From Keguizhuia sedimenti (GTDB lineage: Bacteria > Pseudomonadota > Gammaproteobacteria > Burkholderiales > Burkholderiaceae_D), in contig JAUYVH010000001.1 in the NCBI GenBank assembly GCA_030715135.1, forward strand, positions 310,001 to 374,000: a DNA stretch of 64,000 nt. Reading direction: 5' to 3'. Under the pieces are notes generated by a model, which did not search any database, was not told the DNA's origin, and worked only from the letters and a program-made list of their open reading frames with translations. Of this stretch, positions 1 to 9,578 are shown one piece after another (the stretch's first letter is position 1; every line of letters begins with the position of its first letter). Position numbers and translations under genes: made by a program.

Positions 1-1411
1 TGGAGGTATTGTGCGGGCAGCCGGAGCAAAAGTGCGGCAAGCGGTCTTTTTGCGGGTCTGGCTTGGCGCTGACGTTGAGCGTAGCTTCTTTTGCCTCAAG
101 ATAGGCGATGCGCTGCTGCACCTTCTGCTCGACAGGGTGTCCGGCAAAATACTGCGATACGCGTGCGGCGATCGCGCGGGCAATCAATGCAGGATTCAGC
201 TCATACGACGCCGGCAGGAGCCAGTGGCCGTGCCCTTCCCTGTGCGGATTGCTCCATTCGCCGGTGTCATCGAATTTTCCTACCACGCGCGGACGCACAT
301 CGTCGCGCCAGTTGTACAACTCTTCCTTCAACTGGTATTCGAGGATCTGGCGCTTTTCCTCGACCACGATGATTTCCTCCAGGCCTTGCGCGAACTCGCG
401 CACACCCTGCGCTTCCAGCGGCCAGGTCATGCCGACCTTGTATAGCCGGATGCCTATATCACGCGCCACCTGCTCGTCGATGCCAAGGTCGTGCAAGGCC
501 TGGCGCGTATCGAGATAGGATTTTCCCGCTGTAATGATGCCGACTTTGGCATGCGGACTATCCCAGACAATCCTGTTCAGATGATTGGCACGGGCATACG
601 CCAGCGCTGCATACCATTTGAAATTGTTCATCCGCGCTTCTTGCTCAAGCACGGTATCGGGCCAGCGGATGTTCAGTCCGCCGGGGGGCAGTTCGAAATC
701 AGGCGGCAAGGCAATCCGCACCCGGTCCGGATCGATTTCCACCGTCGCGCCCGACTCTACGATATCGGTGACGCATTTCATTGCGACCCATAGGCCGGTA
801 TAGCGGCTCATGGCCCAGCCATGCAAGCCATAGTCGAGCATTTCCTGAACCGAGGACGGATAGAGGACTGGAATGCCGCATGCCTTCAGGATATGTTCGC
901 TCTGGTGCGCGGTCGTGGACGACTTGGCCGCGTGGTCATCACCGACAACGACGAGTACTCCACCCAACGCCGAGGTGCCTGCCATGTTGGCATGTTTGAA
1001 CACATCGCCGCAGCGGTCCGCGCCGGGGCCTTTGCCATACCACATCGAAAACACGCCGTCGTACTGTGCTCCCGGAAACAGATTGACTTGCTGCGTTCCC
1101 CATACGCTGGTCGCTGCAAGATCCTCGTTCATGCCGGGATGAAATTTGATCTGGTGCACGTCCAGATGCGGCTTTGCCTTTGCTGCGGTCAGATCGACGC
1201 TTCCCAGAGGTGAGCCGCGATAGCCGGTCAGATACCCTGCAGTATGGAGGCCAGCCTGACGGTCGCATTGTTGCTGCAGCATCGTCAGACGGATCAATGC
1301 TTGCGTGCCGGTAAGAAATGCACGGCCGCGGGCCAGCGTATATTTATCGTCGAGGGAAAGTTCATCTTGCCGCGCTAAAGCAGCGGGAAAAGCGGGAAGG
1401 GGAGCGTTCAT
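1..1411 (-). CDS. Indolepyruvate ferredoxin oxidoreductase family protein, N-terminal part (cut by the window edge)
   Basis: The first 470 codons of a fused thiamine-diphosphate/ferredoxin oxidoreductase are present; family members run to about 1150-1200 residues, so most of the gene lies to the left. Reading the minus strand gives MNAPLPAFPA at the start, a TPP/pyruvate-binding N-terminal region with GYRGSPLGSVD, GVFSMWYGKGPGADR and DDHAAKSSTTAHQSE, and, just before the edge, the cysteine motif PHFCSGCPHNTS typical of this family. It is expected to oxidise aryl- or branched-chain 2-oxo acids to acyl-CoA in the cytosol, passing electrons to ferredoxin. The ATG is preceded by GGAG with 5 nt spacing. 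Substrate cannot be told from this part. Confidence 0.88.
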   Translation of the reverse strand, partial: MNAPLPAFPAALARQDELSLDDKYTLARGRAFLTGTQALIRLTMLQQQCDRQAGLHTAGYLTGYRGSPLGSVDLTAAKAKPHLDVHQIKFHPGMNEDLAATSVWGTQQVNLFPGAQYDGVFSMWYGKGPGADRCGDVFKHANMAGTSALGGVLVVVGDDHAAKSSTTAHQSEHILKACGIPVLYPSSVQEMLDYGLHGWAMSRYTGLWVAMKCVTDIVESGATVEIDPDRVRIALPPDFELPPGGLNIRWPDTVLEQEARMNNFKWYAALAYARANHLNRIVWDSPHAKVGIITAGKSYLDTRQALHDLGIDEQVARDIGIRLYKVGMTWPLEAQGVREFAQGLEEIIVVEEKRQILEYQLKEELYNWRDDVRPRVVGKFDDTGEWSNPHREGHGHWLLPASYELNPALIARAIAARVSQYFAGHPVEQKVQQRIAYLEAKEATLNVSAKPDPQKDRLPHFCSGCPHNTS

Positions 1412-2125
1412 GTCATCTCCATGCCAAAATTGTGTTTTCGCATGCGGCGTTCGTATTAACGTGCCGGCCTTTTGGGCCAACCGTTTTCATGAACTTAAGT
1501 TAGCACAGCTTTCCCGGCTTCTCAATCAGCAATGATGAGGAATACGCAAATTAGAGACATGGCGCAATAAATCGCATCCTTACAACGATCAGACAACTGC
1601 AACCGCAGGTAAATGGTCTATTCAAAGCCACCCGGCCGCATCAGACACCTTGAAGCCGCATCGGCTTTTTAGGAGATGAATGTGATGAAAGCGAAATGGT
1701 GTTTCTCCCAGTTACCGCTTTGTTCATTACCCCGGTGCATCGGAGCAAACGGCCCCCATGCTTTCGGATTAAGCTTGCGGAATGTGCCTGCATGGCACGA
1801 AAATCGATAAGGATGGCGATAGGGCCGTGACAAAAGAAGAAGCGGAAGCCGGAAATCTGCGGAGACTGGTCAAGCATTTCGACCAGCTCGTTGCCGATCA
1901 GGATGGCAGAATCGGGCAAGAGGAACCACATACGAGAAAAGGCAAGCTGCAAGCCAAGACGAAGCAAAAGGCAATGTCCTCTTCAATATGGAAATGAAGG
2001 CTCAAATGAGAATAATTCGAGCCTTCACAATTGGATGTGCAGAAGGCAGACGCGGTCTTTCCTTCATATCCCTGCATGTACCCTTAGAGCCTGTTCGGCA
2101 TTCTTTGACACGCAAAGCATCCGAA
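1412..2125. other. Stretch without an intact gene, containing an EF-hand gene remnant
   Basis: About 710 bases separate the oxidoreductase from the HDOD gene. The part from 1685 to about 1995 codes for EF-hand-like peptide in broken frames (separate entry). The rest holds no recognisable gene, RNA or terminator. Confidence 0.5.
1685..1997 (+). pseudogene. Decayed EF-hand (calcium-binding) protein gene
   Basis: A good Shine-Dalgarno (AGGAG at 1671-1675) precedes an ATG at 1685, but that frame stops after about 41 codons. From 1782 another frame encodes two EF-hand loops. The first, DKDGDRAVTKEE, has acids at loop positions 1, 3, 5 and 12. The second, VADQDGRIGQEE, has lost the position-1 aspartate. 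The two loops are spaced by AEAGNLRRLVKHFDQL, as in small bacterial EF-hand proteins. The second-loop frame continues to a stop at 1995-1997. The start and the calcium loops being in different frames implies at least one frameshift. A short intact gene starting at 1782 is the alternative, but it lacks a ribosome binding site and a secretion signal. Confidence 0.4.
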
Positions 2126-3715
2126 TCAGGCCTGGCGGCTGCCCAATGCGGTTAACAATTGCGTTTTAAGGATTTTGATCAGGGCGGTTTCATCTGACGG
2201 CACGCCTTCCGGGGCGGGCAGCGCGCGGTCGCCATAAAAAAATCCCACTGGTTTTTGATTAACCGTGATCGGCAGGATCATAAAACTTCTCGCATCCGGC
2301 AACAAATTGCGATGCCATTCCGGAAGCAAATCCTGAATCTTCAAATCGCTTGCATCGGAAATCATCAAATCCGAATCACTTTCCATCGACAGCATGAATA
2401 AGTCTTTCCGACTACCATTTTTGAAACAAAATCCTGCCTTGCGCCTTTGCAAATCATCTCCCAATGCCAGTCGCGCACGAAACTCACTTCCCTTTTGATC
2501 TTTCAGGCAGATCGCGACAAAACGGAAACCCATGCTGTTAAGCAGGGTCTCCAGTATCAGCAGCATAATGTCGTTGACCTTGGGATGGGCCGATGCGGAC
2601 ATCTGCATCATCTGCTGCACACCTTCCAGCAATAGCTCCCTGGCATGCATCGGCTTCCCGCTTGGGTAGCGCTCGGTATTTTGAGAAGCTTCCAACGGGT
2701 CGTCCGGCTGCATCAGAAACTGCATCGGAATTTCCGGTGGCTGGACTTCAGACACCTCACTCTCCTGCTCGTCTTCCCTCTCGCTCAAGTCCATAATCTT
2801 GGACAGCATGCTGATTTCTGCTTCGACGGTGTGCATTACCCCGCTCAGCTTATCCCGGTCCAGGTTCAAGGCTGCGCCGAATCGTGCAATCAGGACGTCT
2901 TCGGTTTGGCGCGACTTCGTTCCGGATGCGGATGAGACGAGCTGCGTCACCTCAACGCCGAACAATGCGATTTGCTGCGCCCATTCCTGCGTGCTTTTAG
3001 CCGGTTTAAGCATTCCTCCGGACAAGGGAGCAATGGCATGGGTAATCGATTCTGGAATATTCCAGCTGCGTAAAATCGATTGTGAAAGCGAAGCATAGCC
3101 GTAGCCCAACACTTTAATCGCCGCCTGTTCTTCCGGCAGCCGACCGCTTTCCGTCAGCTCACGAATTTCGGCATAGTGTTCATAATCATAGGCTGCGATC
3201 ATGATTTGGCCGACATTGGCAAAGAGCGCGGCAATTGCCGCTTCTTCGGCGCCGGCGCGTTTGCTGCTGCGCGCCATTTCACGACCGATCACGCTTGCGC
3301 ACATGGCCCGCTTCAGTTCAGAACGGACCGCATGGCTATGATTTAAATTGGACAGCCGTTCGACCAATAACAAGGTCAGGGCAGTCGTCTTTACGGTTTC
3401 GAATCCGAGCAGAAAGATTGCCCTGGAAACGGTAGTGATCTGGCCGCCGGATGCGCCGCGGTATTTCACCGTATTGGCAAGCCGCAGTATTTTTTGCGTC
3501 AGTGCTACGTCGGACAGGACGAAGTAGGCAAGGTCCTGCACCGCGTGATCATCGGAAGAAGCCAGTTGGACAACGCGTGCAACGGCGCTTCCCATTGCCG
3601 GCAGGTCGATTTCCTTATCCAGTTTTTGCAAAAATATATCGCGAGGATTGCTGTTTGTCCGGCCGGTCGCCAATAATGAATTTTGCATAATAAACATTCG
3701 ATGCAGCCGACTCAT
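2126..3715 (-). CDS. HDOD domain signalling protein with C-terminal GAF-like region
   Basis: A 529-residue cytoplasmic protein. Residues about 30-230 form an HDOD domain (LPAMGSAVARVVQLAS, LSDVALTQKILRLANT, AIFLLGFETVKTTAL), the non-catalytic relative of HD hydrolases used in motility, c-di-GMP and stress signalling. The usual HD pair is absent (LFANVGQIMIAAYDYEHY), as normal for HDOD. After a polar linker, residues about 360-525 resemble a GAF-type sensor (NSMGFRFVAICLKDQ, RSFMILPITVNQKPVGFFYGD). In-frame ATGs at 3715, 3697 and 3688 are all possible starts and none has a strong ribosome binding site. It is monocistronic, 109 bp from the cca stop. Input signal and target are unknown. Confidence 0.8.
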   Translation of the reverse strand: MSRLHRMFIMQNSLLATGRTNSNPRDIFLQKLDKEIDLPAMGSAVARVVQLASSDDHAVQDLAYFVLSDVALTQKILRLANTVKYRGASGGQITTVSRAIFLLGFETVKTTALTLLLVERLSNLNHSHAVRSELKRAMCASVIGREMARSSKRAGAEEAAIAALFANVGQIMIAAYDYEHYAEIRELTESGRLPEEQAAIKVLGYGYASLSQSILRSWNIPESITHAIAPLSGGMLKPAKSTQEWAQQIALFGVEVTQLVSSASGTKSRQTEDVLIARFGAALNLDRDKLSGVMHTVEAEISMLSKIMDLSEREDEQESEVSEVQPPEIPMQFLMQPDDPLEASQNTERYPSGKPMHARELLLEGVQQMMQMSASAHPKVNDIMLLILETLLNSMGFRFVAICLKDQKGSEFRARLALGDDLQRRKAGFCFKNGSRKDLFMLSMESDSDLMISDASDLKIQDLLPEWHRNLLPDARSFMILPITVNQKPVGFFYGDRALPAPEGVPSDETALIKILKTQLLTALGSRQA

Positions 3716-3824
3716 CGCACAAATTATTCGTGCGGATGCCGCTGTATAGGTTTATCGGATGGATTGATGGCATCTTGAGGGCACTGTGCTTATGTAATGC
3801 ACTTAAAAAGTGACGGATTTAAGC

Positions 3825-5075
3825 TCAGGCAGAATCGCCCTCGCCCTCACGCGGGACAATCGAACTTACGGCTTTCACGCGCGCCGCATGAATCGCCTCG
3901 GCTATACGCTCCGGCTGTGCGGGATATCGCTGTTGAGTCGCTTTTGCGATGGCGCCTGCTTTGACTACCTGCGCCGCAGCCAAAGCTGCTTCCAGATATG
4001 CAGCCTGCGGGAACGACCTGTACAAAAATCCGGCCCGGGCGCGATGGTCGCATTCCGACGCTTTCAACATGTCGATAAAACGTTGCGGTTTGCGAAATGC
4101 GTCACAACGTTCCAGCAAGCTGACAATGGTATTGGCACGCAGCTCGAACGCGCGGCCGATATTGCCGTGTTCGCGCGCGGTCATGACTGCCAGGTCGCGG
4201 CAGTCATTCGGAATTTTGAGCCGCTTGCAGACCGCTTCCACCAGCTTGACGCTGTGCGCTTCATGTCCATGATGGCGCGGCCATTCCGATTGCGGCGTGC
4301 TGCCCTTGCCCAAGTCATGCGTCAATGCGGCAAAGCGGATGGGTAAGGAGTAGCCCAGCGATGCTGCCAGGTCCACCACCATCATGACATGGATGCCGGT
4401 ATCGATTTCCGGATGGTGCTTTTCCGGCTGCGGCACCCCCCAGAGCGCATCCAGCTCGGGCAGGATGCGCTGCAAGGCCCCGCAGGCGCGCAATACGTCG
4501 AACATGCGCGAAGGCTTTTCTTCCATCAGGCCGCGCGCCAATTCCTGCCACACTCGTTCCGGCACCAGCGCATCGATTTCACCGGCCTGCACCATTTGGC
4601 GCATCAGGACATTGGTTTCATCGGCAACAGTGAAGTCAGTGAAGCGCGCCGCAAACCGCGCAACGCGCAGGATGCGCAAAGGATCTTCCGCGAACGCGGG
4701 CGAGACATGGCGGAACAATCTCTGCTGCAAATCGTGCTGGCCGCCGAACGGATCGATCAGGCTGCCGTCTTCCGCACGCGCCATTGCATTGATGGTCAGG
4801 TCGCGACGAATCAGGTCTTCTTCGAGCGTGACGTCAGCGGCGGCATGGAAGACAAAGCCCTTGTAGCCCGGTGCAGTCTTGCGCTCGGTGCGGGCCAATG
4901 CGTATTCTTCATGGGTTTTTGGATGCAGGAATACCGGAAAATCCTTGCCGATCGGCGTGAAGCCCTGGCGCAGCAACTCTTCCGGTGTAGCACCGACCAC
5001 GACATGGTCGCGATCCTGCACCGGCAGGCCAAGCAAGCCGTCGCGCACCGCGCCGCCTACGACATAGGTTTTCAT
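3825..5075 (-). CDS. cca: Multifunctional CCA-adding enzyme (tRNA nucleotidyltransferase)
   Basis: Adds or repairs the 3'-terminal CCA of tRNAs using CTP and ATP. The 416-residue product starts MKTYVVGGAVRDGLLG, the class II nucleotidyltransferase G-G-x-V-R-D signature, followed by the DRDHVVVG acidic motif, the RRDLTINAMA motif near residue 110, and EDPLRILRVARFAARF. A C-terminal HD domain (FAALTHDLGKG, near residue 255) marks the bacterial multifunctional form with 2',3'-cyclic phosphodiesterase and phosphatase activity. The reading frame is open another 300 nt upstream, but family alignment at MKTYVVGG fixes the start. Length matches E. coli Cca (412 residues). Confidence 0.95.
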   Translation of the reverse strand: MKTYVVGGAVRDGLLGLPVQDRDHVVVGATPEELLRQGFTPIGKDFPVFLHPKTHEEYALARTERKTAPGYKGFVFHAAADVTLEEDLIRRDLTINAMARAEDGSLIDPFGGQHDLQQRLFRHVSPAFAEDPLRILRVARFAARFTDFTVADETNVLMRQMVQAGEIDALVPERVWQELARGLMEEKPSRMFDVLRACGALQRILPELDALWGVPQPEKHHPEIDTGIHVMMVVDLAASLGYSLPIRFAALTHDLGKGSTPQSEWPRHHGHEAHSVKLVEAVCKRLKIPNDCRDLAVMTAREHGNIGRAFELRANTIVSLLERCDAFRKPQRFIDMLKASECDHRARAGFLYRSFPQAAYLEAALAAAQVVKAGAIAKATQQRYPAQPERIAEAIHAARVKAVSSIVPREGEGDSA

Positions 5076-5169
5076 TATCCGCTTTGCCCTTTTGCAAAAG
5101 CCCTGGGAAGGCGATGGCCGCTCGCTTTTACATGCGCGTGCTGCAAATCTGCCGCACGCATTTTCGCCC

Positions 5170-5883
5170 TTAGTCCGGCGTAACCTCAAATTTTGGAATG
5201 ACTTCTTCTTCCGCCCTGGCTTCGCTGATCCACTGTGCCACAGCCGGATGCTGCAGCACGCGCTCCATGTATGCCTGCAGTGCAGGCGCAAGAAATACAT
5301 TATAGGTCTGGAAGCGCGTGACGACCGGTGCGAAGTAAGCGTCGGCAATCGAGAATTCGCCGAAGAGAAATTCATGGTGCCCGAAGTCGGACAGGCAGGT
5401 TTCCCAGATTTCGCAAATACGCCCGATATCGGCTTGCGCGTCCGGCGTACGCCCCTTGCCCGGCAGTTCAGCGCGGATGTTCATCGGCATCGCATTGCGC
5501 AAACCGCTGAATCCCGAATGCATCTCGGCGCAAATGCTGCGCGCGTTGGCGCGCGCCACGGTATCCTGCGGCCATAAGTGCTTGTCCGGAAACTGCTCCG
5601 CCAGATATTCGCAAATCGCCAGTGAATCCCATACGCTGTGCTTGCCTGAGATCAGTACAGGCACCCGTCCGGCGGAAGAATACTGCGCAATTTTTGCGCT
5701 CGTATCGCTTTGCGCGAGCGGAATGCGAATTTCCTGGAATGGAATGCCGAAGGCTTGCAGTACGACCCAGGGCCGCATCGACCATGAAGAATAATTCTTG
5801 TTGCCGATCACGAGCTTCAAACCGGCTTTTTTTGCATTATCCAATGCCTGTGAAAGTGCCGGATCGAGTTCGGTGGTTTGCAT
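5170..5883 (-). CDS. Glutathione S-transferase family protein
   Basis: A 237-residue cytosolic protein with the thioredoxin-like N-terminal domain (KLVIGNKNYSSWSMRPWVVL; the SSWSMRPW segment is the likely glutathione site), a cis-proline region AGRVPVLI followed by VWDSLAICEYLAEQFP, and an all-helical C-terminal domain ending near FSIADAYFAPVVTRFQTY. This resembles the GstA/YfcF-like bacterial subgroup, expected to conjugate glutathione to electrophiles or reduce peroxides. It is codirectional with cca, 94 bp upstream of it. The substrate cannot be assigned. Confidence 0.88.
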   Translation of the reverse strand: MQTTELDPALSQALDNAKKAGLKLVIGNKNYSSWSMRPWVVLQAFGIPFQEIRIPLAQSDTSAKIAQYSSAGRVPVLISGKHSVWDSLAICEYLAEQFPDKHLWPQDTVARANARSICAEMHSGFSGLRNAMPMNIRAELPGKGRTPDAQADIGRICEIWETCLSDFGHHEFLFGEFSIADAYFAPVVTRFQTYNVFLAPALQAYMERVLQHPAVAQWISEARAEEEVIPKFEVTPD

Positions 5884-6019
5884 AAATATCCTTATTGATT
5901 AATCTGACCTGGCAGCGTCTGCGGCTTTGCTTATTCTAATTGCCGCTCTGCATTGTAACTGCTGGAAGGCTGCATTTTCCGGACTGACATGGCATGCGGG
6001 AAAATGCCGCCTGCAGTCT

Positions 6020-7978
6020 TCAGGGCATATCCCCCAATTCGGTCAATTCCGGGCTTTTCGGCGACACCATCCCGAGCCTTCCCTTCAGCGACTGCGAACG
6101 CTCCTCGAACAAGGCAGCGTAATAGGTGGCGTTCGATAAAACGCTCTTCACGTAGCCGCGTGTCTCGGTAAAAGGAATGGTTTCGGCGAAAATCGCGCCT
6201 TCGACAGGGCGACTCAATGTCGCGCGCCAGGATTTCGGGCGGCTCGGGCCGGCGTTATAGGCTGCGGTCGCCAAGGCTTGCGAACCGTCCAAAGCATTCA
6301 GCACCATGTGCAGATAATTGGTGCCCAGCATGATATTGGTGCGTATATCGTTGAGCAATCCTTGATTGAAATTATTCATGCCGATCTTGCGTGCCACATA
6401 TTGCGCGGTAGCCGGCATGATCTGCATGAGGCCCGACGCGCCGACATGCGAACGCGCCACCTGCACAAAGCGCGATTCCTGGCGGATCAGGCCGTACACC
6501 CAAGCCTTGTCCAGACCAAGCGATTCCGTATTGGCATGCATGATGTCGATGTGCGGGGCGGGAAAACGCTGCGTGAAATCTACCTCGGCCTTGGTACGGT
6601 CGGAGGTGTTGACCATGCGGTCCAGCAAATTGTTTTGCCTTGCAAACTCGGCTGCAGCCAGCAGTTGGCGCTCGTTCATCTTGCGCAATTGCCAGTTCCA
6701 TTCGCGCGTGGCTTCGAAACGCAAACCCAGTTCGAGGAACTTGAACGCCCGCTTGAATCCCTGGTTTTCCGCAGCCTTCGCGACTTCTTCCTGCGTTGGC
6801 GGCGTTGCTCTCGGCGGAATTGCAATGCGCTGTCCCAGTTCCTCTGTTGCCAGCTGGCCGTAGAAATTGGTCTGGTTCTTGATGGATTCGAACAGCGTTT
6901 GCGCCTCCTCCGGTTTACCTTGCGCTTTCAATGCCCTGCCCAGCCAGTAAATCCAGGTCGTGTCGCTGCGCAAGGACGGCGGCATAGCGTCGATTCCGTC
7001 CTGCACCATCTTCCAGTCTCCGGCACGCAGGGCGGCGCGCACTTTCCACTGATGCGCTTCAAGCGACAAAGGCGCTTTGTCTGTCTTGCGCCAGTAATCC
7101 ACTAATTCGGGCGGAAGCTTGTACGATGCCTGCAGGGCAATCTGCGCCCAGCCCAAGGCAAGCTGTTGCGGCGTGAGCTTTTGGGCAGCGCTGTTCATTG
7201 CGCTGACTGCCTGCTCCAGGTTGTTTCTGGCCAAGCGTCCAGCGGCAATCAGAAATAATTCCGCACTCGCTTGCCCGTCACCTAGTCCCCGTGCGACGAC
7301 GAATGCGGGCTTCTCGATGGCGTGCACAATATTTGTATCCGGCACATTAACCAGTTCGGCAAGACGGCGCGCCAGACCGACGTTGTTGTTTTCGGCGGCA
7401 AGCCGGATCTGCGCCCAGACATCCTCTGCCTTGAACTGCTCGTTCTGAACCAATGTCGTAATTAAAGTCGGGCAAGCTTCGCCGAAATCTTTCGGCGAAA
7501 CTAGAATCAGGCGCGCCGCCTCCGCGACATTTTGTCCCTTGCTTGCTTTGGAAGCCAATGCATAGCATTTCAACTGCAGATCGTCATCCAGCGCGAATAA
7601 AGGATATTGTTCATCGAATGTGGCCCAATCGCGCGTCCTGCCGAGTTCGAGCAGCCAGTCGTTACGCAAGCGGTCAGCGATAGCGTGTCCGTCATATTTT
7701 GCGAGGTATTCGCGGATATCGGATGGCGATGCACTGTCAATGCGCGGCTTGAGCCGGTAATAATCAACATACGAAGGAATGGAATAATTGCCGAGCCGTG
7801 TCGCCAGCTCCCCTGCCTTGGCGCTGTCGGTACGGCGAGCGGCTTCCCGCAAGGCCAGGAAAAGAGTATCTTCCGGCGAATTGAAGGACAACCATTTCTG
7901 CGCATGCGCATTGCCTTGCAAAATCATTACTGTGCCAAGCGCGAACAAGAACTTGGGAATCCAGGATGGGGACAACAT
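6020..7978 (-). CDS. slt: Soluble lytic murein transglycosylase (Slt70-type)
   Basis: A 652-residue periplasmic enzyme that cleaves the MurNAc-GlcNAc bond of peptidoglycan with formation of 1,6-anhydroMurNAc. It begins with a signal peptide (MLSPSWIPKFLFALGTVMILQGNAHA), followed by a long alpha-helical superhelix region typical of Slt70. The C-terminal SLT domain carries YGLIRQESRF, whose Glu near residue 500 is the catalytic acid, GASGLMQIMPATA and the downstream AYNAGPSRP motif. Length is close to E. coli Slt70 (645 residues). It diverges from the 5-formyltetrahydrofolate cyclo-ligase gene across 174 bp. Confidence 0.93.
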   Translation of the reverse strand: MLSPSWIPKFLFALGTVMILQGNAHAQKWLSFNSPEDTLFLALREAARRTDSAKAGELATRLGNYSIPSYVDYYRLKPRIDSASPSDIREYLAKYDGHAIADRLRNDWLLELGRTRDWATFDEQYPLFALDDDLQLKCYALASKASKGQNVAEAARLILVSPKDFGEACPTLITTLVQNEQFKAEDVWAQIRLAAENNNVGLARRLAELVNVPDTNIVHAIEKPAFVVARGLGDGQASAELFLIAAGRLARNNLEQAVSAMNSAAQKLTPQQLALGWAQIALQASYKLPPELVDYWRKTDKAPLSLEAHQWKVRAALRAGDWKMVQDGIDAMPPSLRSDTTWIYWLGRALKAQGKPEEAQTLFESIKNQTNFYGQLATEELGQRIAIPPRATPPTQEEVAKAAENQGFKRAFKFLELGLRFEATREWNWQLRKMNERQLLAAAEFARQNNLLDRMVNTSDRTKAEVDFTQRFPAPHIDIMHANTESLGLDKAWVYGLIRQESRFVQVARSHVGASGLMQIMPATAQYVARKIGMNNFNQGLLNDIRTNIMLGTNYLHMVLNALDGSQALATAAYNAGPSRPKSWRATLSRPVEGAIFAETIPFTETRGYVKSVLSNATYYAALFEERSQSLKGRLGMVSPKSPELTELGDMP

Positions 7979-8152
7979 CAGAGTAACCTTTTGGATGGAA
8001 TTATTTGCTCGACAACATCAATACTTGCCTTTATAAACATATTGATCGCCTGCATTTGATATCGAATAGAATAGCATGCACTTTTATTCTGTTCAGCGCG
8101 TATTTTTTCTGCTGTTGCGCTTAGACATCCCCGCCTATGCCACTCTTAATTC

Positions 8153-8698
8153 ATGCATAACAAAACCGAACTGCGACGCCGCCTGATTGCCGATCGGATC
8201 GGACTTGAAAATACGCAACGTTTGCAATGGGACAATGCCATTGCCTTTCATGTTCAAAGTATCCTGAAAGCCCAAGCGATCAAAAGTCTTGGTGTGTACT
8301 GGCCGATTCGGGGTGAACCGGATTTGCAGCTCTTGTATGAAGAACTTGCGCTGCACGGAATCAAGCTGGCTCTGCCAAAAGTGAATGCCAAAGATGCGCC
8401 GCTATCCTTTGTTGCATGGACGCCCGGCGAGGCACTGAAGAAGGATGCATATGGGACGTTCACGCCCGACAAACCCGGCATGGCAGATTATCCCCATGCA
8501 CTGTTGATTCCTTGCGTGGGCTTCACGAAGGAAAGAATGCGTCTTGGGTATGGCGCCGGATATTACGACCGCACCCTCGCTACCGAGCCTCGGCCTTATA
8601 CCATAGGGGTCGCCTATTCCAATGCCTTGACGGAGTTCGAGTCATCCGAATATGACATCGCGCTCGATGTCATTGTGACCGAACAGGCATTCTTTTGA
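8153..8698 (+). CDS. 5-formyltetrahydrofolate cyclo-ligase
   Basis: ATP-dependent conversion of 5-formyl-THF to 5,10-methenyl-THF, feeding the one-carbon pool used by MetF next door. The 181-residue protein has the family start (NKTELRRRLIADRI), the substrate segment SLGVYWPIRGEPDL, the central region ALLIPCVGFTKERMRLGYG and the ATP-binding loop YGAGYYDRTL. Length is typical (E. coli YgfA 182). It is convergent with metF (gap 42 bp). The gene upstream is divergent, and no 6S RNA was recognised at this position. Confidence 0.93.
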   Translation: MHNKTELRRRLIADRIGLENTQRLQWDNAIAFHVQSILKAQAIKSLGVYWPIRGEPDLQLLYEELALHGIKLALPKVNAKDAPLSFVAWTPGEALKKDAYGTFTPDKPGMADYPHALLIPCVGFTKERMRLGYGAGYYDRTLATEPRPYTIGVAYSNALTEFESSEYDIALDVIVTEQAFF

Positions 8699-8740
8699 GG
8701 TGATCATCGTGCACGACCGACTCACTCTATAAAAATGAAA

Positions 8741-9577
8741 TCAGGTCAGACTCAAGCGTTTCCAGATTGCGGAAGTCGCTGTCGCCTGGTTCAGCGAATA
8801 GAAATGCAATCCCGGTGCACCGCCAGCCAACAGCTTTTCGCATAACTGCGTCACCACGTCCAGGCCAAAGGCACGGATAGACTCGGTATCATCGCCGAAG
8901 CTTGCCAGCTTGAGCCGGATCCAGCGCGGGATCTCCGCACCACACATATCCGAGAAACGCATCAATTGCGAATAATTGGTGATCGGCATGATGCCGGCCA
9001 CGATAGGCACATTCACGCCCAGCTTGCCTGCCTCATCGACAAAACGGAAATAGGCATCCGGATTGTAGAAATATTGCGTGATCGCCGCATTGGCACCGGC
9101 CTTGACCTTACGCACAAAATTCTGCAAGTCGTCCTGCGGTGACTTTGCCTGCGGATGCATTTCCGGATAGGCCGCAACTTCGATATGGAACCAGTCGCCG
9201 GTTTCTGCGCGGATGAATTCGATCAGCTCGTTAGCGTAATGGAAAACGCCTGAGGAAGCGCCATATCCGCTGGGCAGATCGCCTCGCAAGGCAACCAGTC
9301 GCTTGATATTGTGTTGCTGATATTCTTTCAGGATGGCGCGCAGGCTTTCAGGAGAACTTCCCATGCATGAAATATGCGGCGCCGCTTCATGGCCTTCCCG
9401 GCAGATTTCCAGCACGGTTTCGAGCGTGCCTTTCTGCGTCGATCCGCCTGCGCCGAACGTCACGGAAAAGTATTTCGGATGCAGCTGCGCCAGCTGCGCC
9501 CGGGTCGCACGCAATTTCTCCACGCCTTCCGGTGTTTTCGGTGGGAAAAACTCAATACTGTAATTAGCTTGCGTCAT
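8741..9577 (-). CDS. metF: Methylenetetrahydrofolate reductase
   Basis: FAD-dependent reduction of 5,10-methylene-THF to 5-methyl-THF, the methyl donor for methionine synthesis. The 278-residue protein has the N-terminal YSIEFFPPKTPEGVEKL motif with the conserved Glu, the SVTFGAGGSTQKGTLE segment, the LRGDLP FAD-contacting motif and NAAITQYFYN. It starts 1 nt after the stop of the upstream holin-like gene without a Shine-Dalgarno, suggesting translational coupling. Both lie downstream of ahcY and its SAH riboswitch, so MetF is probably co-regulated with SAH removal. Confidence 0.95.
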   Translation of the reverse strand: MTQANYSIEFFPPKTPEGVEKLRATRAQLAQLHPKYFSVTFGAGGSTQKGTLETVLEICREGHEAAPHISCMGSSPESLRAILKEYQQHNIKRLVALRGDLPSGYGASSGVFHYANELIEFIRAETGDWFHIEVAAYPEMHPQAKSPQDDLQNFVRKVKAGANAAITQYFYNPDAYFRFVDEAGKLGVNVPIVAGIMPITNYSQLMRFSDMCGAEIPRWIRLKLASFGDDTESIRAFGLDVVTQLCEKLLAGGAPGLHFYSLNQATATSAIWKRLSLT

Positions 9578-9578
9578 T

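Noticed and set aside
4389-5183. A 264-codon plus-strand frame over cca
   Set aside because: Antisense of the well-supported CCA-adding enzyme.
7979-8152. 6S RNA upstream of the 5-formyl-THF cyclo-ligase gene
   Set aside because: The gap is too short (174 bp) and shows no large closing stem with a central bubble.
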